A stretch of DNA of 64,000 bases from Amaranthus tricolor. Taxonomy: Eukaryota; Streptophyta; Magnoliopsida; Caryophyllales; Amaranthaceae. The stretch lies in NCBI RefSeq assembly GCF_026212465.1, contig NC_080059.1, positions 21,755,154 through 21,819,153 of the forward strand, given 5' to 3'. Position numbers and translations under genes: made by a program. Positions 26,901 through 39,100 of the stretch are shown piece after piece. Position 1 is the stretch's first letter. Every line of letters starts with the position of its first letter. The notes beneath the pieces were generated by a model that was not told the DNA's origin, did not search any database, and saw nothing but the letters and a program-made list of their open reading frames with translations.

Positions 26901-29900
26901 GGTATATATTATTGTGTTGAAGTGGTAAGAATTGAAAATAATAGTCATATGCTAGAAATTGCGTGTTATGTTGCGATTTTATGAGTTTTTAAGCTTTTTT
27001 GGCACTTTCGCGCATAAAGTTGCTCAAACTTGATTTGTTTTGCATGAAACATGGCACACCACACTATTTGGTATATATTATTGTGTTGAAGTCTTTAGAA
27101 TTGAAAATAATAGTCATATACTACAAATTACGTGTTAAGTTGCAATTTTATGTGTTTTTAAGCTTTTTTGGCACTTTTGCTCATAAAGTAGCTCAAACTT
27201 GGTACTTTTTGCACGAAACTTTGCACACAACACTATTTGGTATATATTATTGTGTTGAAGTGGTTAGAATTGAAAATCATCGTCATATGCTAGAGATTAC
27301 GTGTGAAGTTGCGATTTTATGGGTTTTTAAGCTTTTTGGCACTTTTGGCGCATAATATAGGTCAAACTAGGTTTGTTTTGCACGAAACTTGGCACACAAT
27401 ACTATATGGTATATATTATTGTGTTGCAGTGGTTAGAATTGAAAATAATAGTCATATGCTAGAAAAAGTAGCGATTTTATGGGTTTTTAAGCTTTTTTGG
27501 TACTTTCGCGCATAAAGTAGCTCAAACTTGGTTTGTTTTGCACGAAACTTTGCACACAATACTAATTGGTATATATTATTGTGTTGAAGTGGTTAGAATT
27601 GAAAATCATCGTCATATGCTAGAAATTACGTGTTAAGTTGCGATTTTATGGGTTTTTAAGCTTTTTTGTCACTTTCGCGCATAAAGTAGATCAAACTTGG
27701 TTTGTTTTCCAAGAAACTTAGCAAACAACACTATTTGGTATATATTATTGTGTTGAAGTGGTTAGAATTGAAAATAATAGTCATATGCAAGAAATTACGT
27801 GTTAAGTTGTGATTTTATGGGTTTTTAAGCTTTTTTGGCACTTTTGGCGCATAATGTAGCTCAAACTTGGTTTGTTTTGCACGAAACTTGGCACACAATA
27901 CTATATGGTATATATTATTGTGTTGCAGTGGTTAGAATTGAAAATAATAGTCATATGCTAGAAAAAGTAGCGATTTTATGGGTTTTTAAGGTTTTTTGGC
28001 ACTTTCGCGCATAAAGTAAGAACTTCGTTTGTTTTGCACGAAACTTTGCACACAATACTAATTGGTATATATTATTGTGTTGAAGTGGTTAGAATTGAAA
28101 ATAATCGTTATATGCTAGAAATTACGTGTTAAGTTGCGATTTTATGGGTTTTTTATGCTTTTTTGGCAATTTCGCGCATAAAGTAGATCAAACTTGGTTT
28201 GTTTTGCAAGAAACTTTGCACACAACACTATTTGGTATATATTATTGTGTTGAAGTGGTTAGAATTGAAAATAATAGTCATATGCTAGAAATTACGTGTT
28301 AAGTTGTGATTTTATGGGTTTTTAAGCTTTTTTGGCACTTTCGCGCATAAAGTAGCTCAAACTTGGTACTTTTTGCACGAAACTTTGCACACAACACTAT
28401 TTGGTATATATTATTATGTTGAAGTGGTTAGAATTTAAAATCATCGTCATATGCTAGAGATTACGTGTGAAGTTGCGATTTTATGGGTTTTTAAGCTTTT
28501 TTGGCACTTTTGGCGCATAATGTAGCTCAAACTTGGTTTGTTTTGCACGAAACATGGCACACAACACTATATGGTTTATATTATTGTGTTGCAGTGGTTA
28601 GAATTGAAAATAATAGTCATATGCTAGAAATTACATGTTAAGTTGTGATTTTATGGGTTTTTAAGCTTTATTGGCACTTTCGCGCATAAAGTAGCTCAAA
28701 CCTTGGAACTTTTTGCATGAAACTATTGCACACAACACTATTTGGTATATATTATTTTGTTGAAGTGGTTAGAATTGAAAATCATCGTCATATGCCTAGA
28801 GATTACGTGTGAAGTTTCGATTTTATGGGTTTTTAAGCTTTTTTTGGCACTTTTGGCGCATAATGTAGCTCAAACTTGGTTTGTTTTGCACTGAAACTTG
28901 GCACACAACACTATATGGTATTATATTATTGTGTTGCAGTGGTTAGAATTGAAAATAATAGTCATATGCTAGAAAAAGTAGCGATTTTATGGGTTTTTTA
29001 AGCTTTTTTTGGCACTTTCGCGCCATAAAGTAGCTCATAACTTGGTTTGTTTTGCACGTAACTTTGCACACAATACTAATTGGTATATATTATTGTGTTG
29101 AAGTGGTTAGAATTGAAAATCATCGTCATATGCTAGAAAATTACGTGTTAAGTTGCGATTTTATGGGTTTTTAAGCTTTTTTGTCACTTTCGCGCATAAA
29201 GTAGATCAAACTTGGTTTGTTTTCCAAGAAACTTAGCAAACAACACTATTTGGTATATTATTATTGTGTTGAAGTGGTTAGAATTGAAAATAATAGTCAT
29301 ATGCAAGAAATTACGTGTTAAGTTGTGATTTTATGTGAGTTTTTAAGCTTTTTTGGCCACTTTTGGCGCAAAATGTAGCTCAAACTTGGTTTGTTTTGCA
29401 CGAAACTTGGCAACACAATACTATATGGTATATATTATTGTGTTGCAGTGGTTAGAATTGAAAATAATAGTCATATGCTAGAAAAAGTAGCCGATTTTAT
29501 GGGTTTTAAAAGGTTTTTTTGGCACTTTCGGCCGCATAAAGTGAAGAACTTGGTTTGTTTTGCACGAAACTTTGCATACAATACTAATTGGTATATATTA
29601 TTGTGTTGAAGTGGTTAGAATTGAAAATAATCGTTATATGCCTAGAAAATTACGTGTTAAGTTGCGATTTTATGGGTTTTTATGCTTTTTTGGCAATTTC
29701 GCGCATAAAGTAGATCAAACTTGGTTTGTTTTGCAAGAAACTTTGCACACAACACTATTTGCGTATATATTATTGTGTTGAAGTGGTTAGAATTGAAAAT
29801 AATAGTCATATGCTACAAATTACGTGTTAAGTTGTGATTTTATGGGTTTTTAAGCTTTTTTGGCACTTTCGCGCATAAAGTAGCTCAATACTTGGTACTC

Positions 29901-31400
29901 TTTTTGCACGAAACTTTGCACACAACACTATTTGGTATATATTATTATGTTGAAGTGGTTAGAATTTAAAATCATCGTCATATGCTAGAGATTACGTGTG
30001 AAGTTGCGATTTTATGGGTTTTTAAGCTTTTTTGGCACTTTTGGCGCATAATGTAGCTCAAACTTGGTTTGTTTTGCACGAAACATGGCACACAACACTA
30101 TATGGTTTATATTATTGTGTTGCAGTGGTTAGAATTGAAAATAATAGTCATATGCTAGAAATTACATGTTAAGTTGTGATATTATGGGTTTTTAAGCTTT
30201 ATTGGCAACTTTCGCCGCATAAAGTAGCTCAAACTTGGAACTTTTTGCATGAAACTTTGGCACACAACACTATTTGGTATATATTATTTTGTTGAAGCTG
30301 GTTAGAATTGAAAATCATCGTCATATGCTAGAGATTACGTGTGAAGTTTCGATTTTATGGGTTTTTAAGCTTTTTTGGCACTTTTGGCGCATAATGTTAG
30401 CTCAAACTTGGTTTGTTTTGCACGAAACTTGGCACACAACACTATATGGTATATATTATTGTGTTGCAGTGGTTAGAATTGAAAATAATAGTCATATGCT
30501 AGAAAAAGTAGCGATTTTATGGGTTTTTAAGCTTTTTTGGCACTTTCGCGCATAAAGTAGCTCAAACTTGGTTTGTTTTGCACGAAACTTTGCACACAAT
30601 ACTAATTGGTATATATTATTGTGTTGAAGTGGTTAGAATTGAAAATCATCGTCATATGCTAGAAATTACGTGTTAAGTTGCGATTTTATGGGTTTTTAAG
30701 CTTTTTTGTCACTTTCGCGCATAAAGTAGATCAAACTTGGTTTGTTTTCCAAGAAACTTAGCAAACAACACTATTTGGTATATATTATTGTGTTGAAGTG
30801 GTTAGAATTGAAAATAATAGTCATATGCAAGAAATTACGTGTTAAGTTGTGATTTTATGAGTTTTTAAGCTTTTTTGGCACTTTTGGCGCATAATGTAGC
30901 TCAAACTTGGTTTGTTTTGCACGAAACTTGGCACACAATACTATATGGTATATATTATTGTGTTGCAGTGGTTAGAATTGAAAATAATAGTCATATGCTA
31001 GAAAAAGTAGCGATTTTATGGGTTTTAAAGGTTTTTTGGCACTTTCGCGCATAAAGTAAGAACTTGGTTTGTTTTGCACGAAACTTTGCACACAATACTA
31101 ATTGGTATATATTATTGTGTTGAAGTGGTTAGAATTGAAAATAATCGTTATATGCTAGAAATTACGTGTTAAGTTGCAATTTTATGGGTTTTTATGCTTT
31201 TTTGGCAATTTCGCGCATAAAGTAGATCCAACTTGGTTTGTTTTGCAAGAAACTTTGCACACAACACTATTTGGTATATATTATTGTGTTGAAGTGGTTA
31301 GAATTGAAAATAATAGTCATATGCTAGAAATTACGTGTTAAGTTGTGATTTTATGGGTTTTTAAACTTTTTTGGCACTTTCGGGCATAAAGTAGCTCAAA
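24000..31400 (+). repeat. 9-monomer higher-order repeat, about 1.51-1.54 kb
   Basis: The marker CTTTTGGCGCATAAT, which has one extra G, recurs at 24309, 25831, 27342, 28850 and 30386, giving spacings of 1522, 1511, 1508 and 1536. A second marker, TTGTCACTTTCGCGC, is at 27668, 29183 and 30708. Nine units of 169 would be 1,521. Limits are approximate; before 24 kb a 10-monomer offset (about 1,689) is seen instead. Confidence 0.82.
28680..30420 (+). repeat. Satellite patch rich in one-base insertions
   Basis: Within this block nearly every monomer carries extra single bases absent from both neighbouring HOR copies, such as CAAACCTTGG, ATGCCTAGAG, GCACTGAAAC, TTTCGGCCGC and GCGCCATAAAG. The sequence otherwise matches the following copy closely. 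This looks like uncorrected long-read error and not biological divergence. Confidence 0.7.
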
Positions 31401-31809
31401 GATGATTTGTTTTGCAAGAAACTTTGCACACAAAACTATTTGGTATATACTATTGTGTTGAAGTGGTTAGAATTGAAAATCATCATCATATGCAAGAAAT
31501 TACGTGTTATGTTGCGATTTTATGGGATTTTAAGCTTTTTTGGCACTTTCGCGTATAAAGTAGCTCAAACTTGGTACTTTTTGCACGAAACTTTGCACAC
31601 AACACTATTTGGTATATATTATTGTGTTGAAGTGGTTAGTATATAAAATCATCGTCATATGCTAGAGATTACGTTTTACGTTGCGATTTTATGGGTTTTT
31701 AAGCTTTTTTGGCACTTTCGCGCATAAAGTAGCTCAAACTTGGTTTGTTTTGCACGAAACTTTGCACACAATACTAATTGGTATATATTATTGTGTTGAA
31801 GTGGTTAGA

Positions 31810-34490
31810 ATTGAAAATCATCGTCATATGCTAGAAATTACGTGTTAAGTTTCGATTTTATGGGTTTTTAAGCTTTTTTGGCATTTTTGCGCATAAAGTA
31901 GCTCAACCTTGGTTTGTTTTGTACGAAACTTGGCACACAATACGATTTGGTATATATTATTGTGTTGAAGTGGTTAGAATTAGAAATCGTAGTCATATTC
32001 TAGATAGTACGAGTTAAGTTGCGATTTTATTGGCTTTTGAGCTTTTTTTGCATAAAGTAGATCAAACTTGGTTTGTTTTGCAAGAAACTTTGCACACAAC
32101 ACTATTTGGTATATATTATTGTGTTGAAGTGGTTAGAATTGAAAATAATAGTCATATGTTAGAAATTACGTGTTAAGTTGTGATTTTATGGGTTTTTAAG
32201 CTTTTTTGGCACTTTCGCACATAAAGTAGCTCAAACTTGGTACTTTTTGCACGAAACTTTGCACACAACACTATTTGGTATATATTATTGTGTTGAAGTG
32301 GTTAGAATTGAAAATCATCGTCATATGTTAGAGATTACATGTGAAGTTGCGATTTTATGGGTTTTTAAGCTTTTTTGGCACTTTTGGCGCATAATGTAGC
32401 TCAAACTTGGTTTGTTTTGCACGAAACTTGGCACACAATACTATATGGTATATATTATTTTGTTGAAGTGGTTAGAATATAAAATCATCGTCATATGCTA
32501 GAGATTACGTGTTAAGTTGCGATTTTTTGGGTTTTTAAGCTTTTTTGGCACTTTTGCGCATAATGTAGCTCAAACTTTGTTTATTTCGCACGAAACTTGG
32601 CACACAACACTATTTTGTGTATATTATTGTGTAGTGGTTAGAAATGAAAATAATAGTCATATGCTAGAAATTACGTGTTAAGTTGCGATTTTATGCATTG
32701 TTTAAGCTTTTTTTTCACTTTCGCGCATAGAGTAGCTCAAACTTTATTTGTTTTGCATGAAACATGGCCCACAAAACTATTTGGTATATATTATTGTGTC
32801 GAAGTTGTTAGAATTGATAATAATAGTCATACGCCAGAAATTACGTGTTACGTTGCCATTTTATGGGTTTTTAAGCTTTTTTGGCACTTTCGAGCATAAA
32901 GTAGCTCAAACTTGATTTGTTTTGCATGAAATATGGCACACAACACTATTTGGTCTATATTATTGTGTTGAAGTTGTTAGATTTGAAAATAATAGTCATA
33001 TGCTAGAAATTACGTGTTAAGTTGCGATTTTATAGGCTTTTAAGCTTTTTTGGCACTTTCGGGCATAAAGTAGCTCAAACTTGGTTTGTTTTGCACGAAA
33101 CTTGACACACAACACTATTTGGTATATATTATTGTGTTGAAGTGGTTAGAATTGAAAATAATAGCCATATGCTAGAAATTACGTGTTAAATTGCGATTTT
33201 ATTGGTTTTAAAGCTTTTTAGCCACTTTCGCGCATAAAGTAGCTCAAACTTGATTTGTTTTGCACGAAACTTTGCACACAACACTATTCGGTATATATTA
33301 TTGTGTTGAGGTGGATAGAATTGAAAATCAATGTCATTTGCTAGAAATTACGTGTTAAGTTGCGATTTTATGGGTTTATAAGCTTTTTTGGTACTTTCGT
33401 GCATAAAGTAGCTCAAACTTGGTGTGTTTTGCACAAAACTTTGCACACAACACTATTTGGTATATATTATTGTGTTGAAGTGGTTAGAATTTAAAATCAT
33501 TGTCATATGCGAGAAATTACGTGTAAAGTTGAGATTTTATGGTTTTAAAACTTTTTTGGCACTTTCGCGCTTAAAGTAGCTCAAACTTGGTGTGTTTTGC
33601 ACAAAAATTTGCACACAACACTATTTGGTATATATTATTGTGTTGAAGTGGTTAGAATTGAAAATCATTGTCATATGCAAGAAAAAGTAGCGATTTTCTG
33701 GGTTTTTAAGCTTTTTTGGCACTTTCGCGCATAAAGTAGCTCAAACTTGGTTTCTTTTGCTCGAAACTTTGCATACAATACTAATTGGTATATATTATTG
33801 TGTTGAAGTGGTTAGAATTGAAAATCATCGTCGTATGCTAGAAATTACGTGTTAAGTTGCGATTTTATGGGTTTTTAAGCTTTTTTGGAACTTTCGCGCA
33901 TGAAGTAGCTCAAACTTGATTCTTTTTGCACGAAACTTTTTACACTACTCTATTTGGTATATATTATTGTGTTGAGGTGGTTAGAATGTAAAATCATCGT
34001 TATATGCTAGAAATTACATGTTATGGTGCGATTTTATGGGTTTTTTAGCTTTTTTGGCACTTTCGCGCATAAAGTAGCTCAAACCTTGTGTGTTTTGCAC
34101 AAAACTTTGCACACAAAACTATTTGGTATATACTATTGTGTTGAAGTGGTTAGAATTGAAAATCATCGTCATATGCTAGAAATTACGTGTTAAGTTGCGA
34201 TTTTATGGGTTTTTAAGCTCTTTTGGAACTTTCGCGAATAAAGTAGCTCAAACTTGGTTTGTTTTGCACGAAACTTTCCACAAAATACTAATAGGTATGT
34301 ATTATTTTGTTGAAGTGGTTATAATTGAAAATCATCATCATATGCTAGAGATTACGTGTTAAGTTGCGATTTTATGGGTTTTTAGCCTTTTTTGGCACTT
34401 TTGCGCATAATGTAGCTCAAACTTGGTTTGTTTTGCACGAAACTTGGCACATAACACTATTTTGTATATATTATTGTGTTGAAGTGGTTA
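31810..34490 (+). repeat. About 2,682-bp tandem duplication, copy 1
   Basis: This copy starts near the GTTAAGTTTCGATTTT monomer at about 31845 and includes a shortened unit with TTTTTTTGCATAAAGTAG at 32051. That unit reappears at 34733, an offset of 2,682. The copy spans about 16 monomer equivalents. Confidence 0.82.
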
Positions 34491-36170
34491 GAATTGAAAA
34501 TCATCGTCATATGCTAGAAATTACGTGTTAAGTTTCGATTTTATGGGTTTTTAAGCTTTTTGGCATTTTTGCGCATAAAGTAGCTCAACCTTGGTTTGTT
34601 TTGCACGAAACTTGGCACACAATACGATTTGGTATATATTATTGTGTTGAAGTGGTTAGAATTAGAAATCGTAGTCATATTCTAGATAGTACGTGTTAAG
34701 TTGCGATTTTATTGGTTTTTGAGCTTTTTTAGCATAAAGTAGATCAAACTTGGTTTGTTTTGCAAGAAACTTTGCACACAACACTATTTGGTAGATATTA
34801 TTGTGTTGAAGTGGTTAGAATTGAAAATAATAGTCATATGCTAGAAATTACGTGTTAAGTTGTGATTTTATGGGTTTTTAAGCTTTTTTGGCACTTTCGC
34901 GCATAAAGTACAAACTTGGTACTTTTTGCACGAAACTTTGCACACAACACTATTTCGTATATATTATTTTGTTGAAGTGGTTAGAATTGAAAATCATCGT
35001 CATATGCTAGAGATTACGTGTGAAGTTGCGATTTATGGGTTTTTAAGCTTTTTTGGCACTTTCGGCGCATAATGTAGCTCAAACTTGGTTTGTTTTGCAC
35101 GAAACTTGGCACACAATACTATATGGTATATATTATTTTGTTGAAGTGGTTAGAATATAAAATCATCGTCATATGCTAGAGATTACGTGTTAAGTTGCGA
35201 TTTTTTGGGTTTTTAAGCTTTTTTGGCACTTTTGCGCATAATGTAGCTCAAACTTGGTTTATTTCGCACGAAACTTGGCACACAACACTATTTTGTGTAT
35301 ATTATTGTGTAGTGGTTAGAAATGAAAATAATAGTCATATGCTAGAAATTACGTGTTAAGTTGCGATTTTATGCATTGTTTAAGCTTTTTTTGCACTTTC
35401 GCGCATAAAGTAGCTCAAACTTGATTTGTTTTGCATGAAACATGGCCCACAAAACTATTTGGTATATATTATTGTGTCGAAGTTGTTAGAATTGATAATA
35501 ATAGTCATATGCCAGAAATTACGTGTTACGTTGCGATTTTATGGGGTTTTAAAGATTTTTTGGCACTTTCGCGCCATAAAAGTAGCTCAAACTTGATTTG
35601 TTTTTGCATGAAACATGGCACACAACACTATTTGGTATATATTATTGTGTTGAAGTTGTTAGATTTAAAAATAATAGTCATATGCTAGAAATTACGTGTT
35701 AAGTTGCGATTNNNNNNNNNNNNNNNNNNNNNNNNNNNNNNNNNNNNNNNNNNNNNNNNNNNNNNNNNNNNNNNNNNNNNNNNNNNNNNNNNNNNNNNNN
35801 NNNNNNNNNNNTGTTGAAGTGGTTAGAATTGAAAATCATCGTCATATGCTAGAAATTACGTGTTAAGTTGCGATTTTATGGGTTTTTAAGCTCTTTTGGA
35901 ACTTTCGCGCATAAAGTAGCTCAAACTTGGTTTGTTTTGCACGAAACTTTCCACACAATACTAATAGGTATGTATTATTGTGTTGAAGTGGTTAGAATTG
36001 AAAATCATCATCATATGCTAGAGATTACGTGTTAAGTTGCGATTTTATGGGTTTTTTAACCTTTTGTGGCACTTTTGCGCATAATGTAGCTCAAACTTGG
36101 TTTGTTTTGCACGAAACTTGGCACATAACACTATTTTGTATATATTATTGTGTTGAAGTGGTTAGAATTG
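34491..36170 (+). repeat. About 2,682-bp duplication, copy 2 (interrupted by gap)
   Basis: The 2,682 offset holds up to the gap at 35712. After the gap the sequence matches copy 1 at an offset of only 1,673. The missing part therefore corresponds to about 33,030-34,138 of copy 1. Confidence 0.78.
35712..35811. other. Assembly gap, 100 Ns
   Basis: There are exactly 100 Ns with satellite in the same orientation on both sides. The round size indicates a placeholder. Comparison of the flanking duplication suggests about 1.1 kb is really missing. Confidence 0.99.
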
Positions 36171-36199
36171 AACATCATCGTTATATGCTAGAGATTACG

Positions 36200-39100
36200 T
36201 GTTAAGTTACGATTTTATGGGTTTTTAAGTTTTTTTTGCACTTTCGCGCATAAAGTAGCTCAAACTTGATTTGTTTTGCTCGAAACATGGCACACAACAC
36301 TATTTGGTATATATTATTGTGTTGAAGTTGTTAGAATTGAAAATAATAGTCATATCCTACAAAATACGTGTTAAGTTGCGATTTTATGGGTTTTTAAGCT
36401 TTTTTGGCACTTTCGCGCATAAAGTAGATCAAACTTGGTTTGTTTTGCAAGAAACTTTGCACACAACACTATTTGGTATATATTGATGTGTTGAAGTGGT
36501 TAGAATTGAAAATAATAGTCATATGCTAGAAAATTACGTGTTAAGTTGTGATTTTTATGGGTTTTTACGCTTTTTTGGCACTTTCGCGCATAAAGTAGCT
36601 CAAACTTGATTTGTTTTTCATGAAACATGGCACACGACACTATTTGGTATATATTATTTTGTTGAAGTTGTTTAGAATTGAAAATAATAGTCATATGCTA
36701 GAAATTACGTGTTAAGTTACGATTTTACAGGCTTTTAAGCTATTTTGGCACTTTCGCGCATAAAGTAGCTCAAAACTTGGCTTGTTTGCACGAAACTAGA
36801 CACACAACACTATTTGGTATACATTATTGTGTTGAAGTGGTTAGAATTGAAATAATAGTCATATGCTAGAAATTACGTGTTCAGTTGCGATTTTATTGGT
36901 TTTAAGCTTTTTAGGCACTTTCGCGGCATAAAGTAGCTCACACTTTATTTGTTTTGCACGAAACTTTGCACACAACACTATTTGGTATATATTATTGTGT
37001 TGAAGTGGTTAGAATTAAAAATCATTGTCATATGCTAGAAATTACGTGTTAAGTTGCGATTTTATGGGTTTTTAAGCTTTTTTGGCACTTTCGCGCATAA
37101 AGTAGCTCAAACTTGATTTGTTTTGCATGAAACATGGCACACAACACTATTTGGTATATATTATTGTGTTGAAGTTGTTAGAACTGAAAATAATAGTCAT
37201 ATGCTAGAAATTACGTGTTAAGTTGTGATTTTATGGGTTTTTAAGCTTTTTAGGCACTTTCGCGCATAAAGTAGCTCAAACTTGATTTGTTTTGCACGAA
37301 ACTTAGCGCACAACACTATTTGGTATATATTATTGTGTTGAAGTGGTTAGATTTGAAAATAAAAGTCATATGCTAGAAATTACGTGTTTAAGTTGCGATT
37401 TTATGGGTATTTAAGCTTTTTAGGCACTTTCGCGCATAAAATAGCTCAAACTTGATTCTTTTTGCACGAAACATTGCACACAACTCTATTTGGTATATAT
37501 AATTGTGTTTGAGGTGGTTAGAATTGAAAATCATCGTCATATGCTAGAAATTACTTGTTAAGTTGCGATTTTATGGGTTTTATTAGCTTTTTTGGCACTT
37601 TCGCGCATAAAGTAGCTCAAACTTGGTGTGTTTTGCACAAAACTTTGCACACAAAAATATTTGGTATATATTATTGTGTTGAAGTGGTTAGAATTGAAAA
37701 TAATAGTCATATCCTACAAATTACGTGTTAAGTTGCGATTTTATGGGTTTTTAAGAATTTTTGGCACTTTCGCGCATAAAGTAGCTCGAACATGGTACTT
37801 TTTGCACATGGTACTTTTTGCACGAAACATTGCACACAACACTATTTGGTATATATTATTGTGTTGAAGTGGTTAGAATTGAAAATCATCGTCATACGCT
37901 AGAGATTACGTGTGAAGTTGCGATTTTATGGGTTTTTAAGCTTTTTTTGGCACTTTTGCGCATAATGTAGCTCAAACTTGGTTTGTTTTGCACGAAACTC
38001 GGCACACAACACTATATGGTATATATTATTGTGTTGAAGTGGTTAGAATTGAAAATAATAATCATATGCTAGAAAAAGTAGCGATTTTATGGGTTTTAAA
38101 GCTTTTTTGGCACTTTCGCGCATAAAGTAGCTCAAACTTGGTTTGTTTTGCACGAAACTTGGCACATAACACTATTTTATGCATTTTTTAAGCTTTTTTC
38201 GCACTTTCGCGCATAAAGTAGCTCAAACTTGATTTGTTTTACATGAAACATGGCCCACAAAACTATTTGGTATATATTATTGTGTTGAAGTTGTTAGAAT
38301 TGAAAATAATAGTCTTATGCTAGAGATTACGTGTTAAGTTACGATTTTATGGGTTTTTAAGATTTTTTGGCACTTTCGCGCATAAAGAAGCTCGAACTTG
38401 GTACTTTTTGCACGAAACTTTGCACACAACACTATTTGGTACATATTATTGTGTTGAAGTGGTTAGAATTGAAAATCATCGTCATTTGCTAGAGATTACG
38501 TGTGAAGTTGCGATTTTTTGTGTTTTTAAGCTTTTTTTGGCACTTTTGCGCATAATGTAGCTCAAACTTGGTTTGTTTTGCACGAAACTTGGCACACAAC
38601 ACTATATGGTATATATTATTGTGTTGAAGTGGTTAGAATTGAAAATAATAGTCATATGTTAGAAAAAGTAGCGATTTTATGGGTTTTTTAAGCTTTTTTG
38701 GCACTTTCGCGCATAAAGTAGCTCAAACTTGGTTTGTTTTGCACGAAACTTTGCATACAACACTATTTGGTATATATTATTGTGTTGAAGTGGTTAGAAT
38801 TGAAAATAATAGTCATATGCTAGAAATTACGTGTTAAGTTGCGATTTTATGGGTTTTTAAGTTTTTTTGGCACTTTCGCGCATAAAGTAGCTCAAACTTG
38901 ATTTGTTTTGCTCGAAACATGGCACACAACACTATTTGGTATATATTATTGTGTTGAAGTTGTTAGAATTGAAAATAATAGTCATATCCTACAAATTACG
39001 TGTTAAGTTGCGATTTTATGGATTTTTAAGCTTTTTTGGCACTTTCGCGCATAAAGTAGATCAAACATGGTTTGTTTTGCAAGAAACTTGGCACATAACA

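Larger units (their letters stand above)
11045..35711 (+). repeat. 169-bp HindIII satellite array, first contig block
   Basis: Tandem monomers run head to tail. Successive AAGCTT-containing starts fall at 11071, 11240, 11411 and 11580, so the unit is 169 bp with occasional 2-bp changes. The core reads GGCACTTTCGCGCATAAAGT, AGCTCAAACTTGGTTTG, GCACGAAACTTTGCACACAA, CACTATTTGGTATATATTAT, GTGTTGAAGTGGTTAGAATT, CATATGCTAGAAATTACGTG and GTTGCGATTTTATGGGTTTT. About 146 monomers are present. Variant classes include GTACTTTTTGCACGAA in place of TTTGTTTTGCACGAA, CACTTTTGCGCATAATG in place of CACTTTCGCGCATAAAG, and a 9-bp-deleted form. Unit length, AT richness and HOR structure match plant centromeric or heterochromatic satellites. 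No transposon insertion interrupts it. I do not recognise this family by name. Confidence 0.97.

Noticed and set aside
36500..36694. Minus-strand frames within the plus-oriented satellite
   Set aside because: Antisense translation of the monomer.
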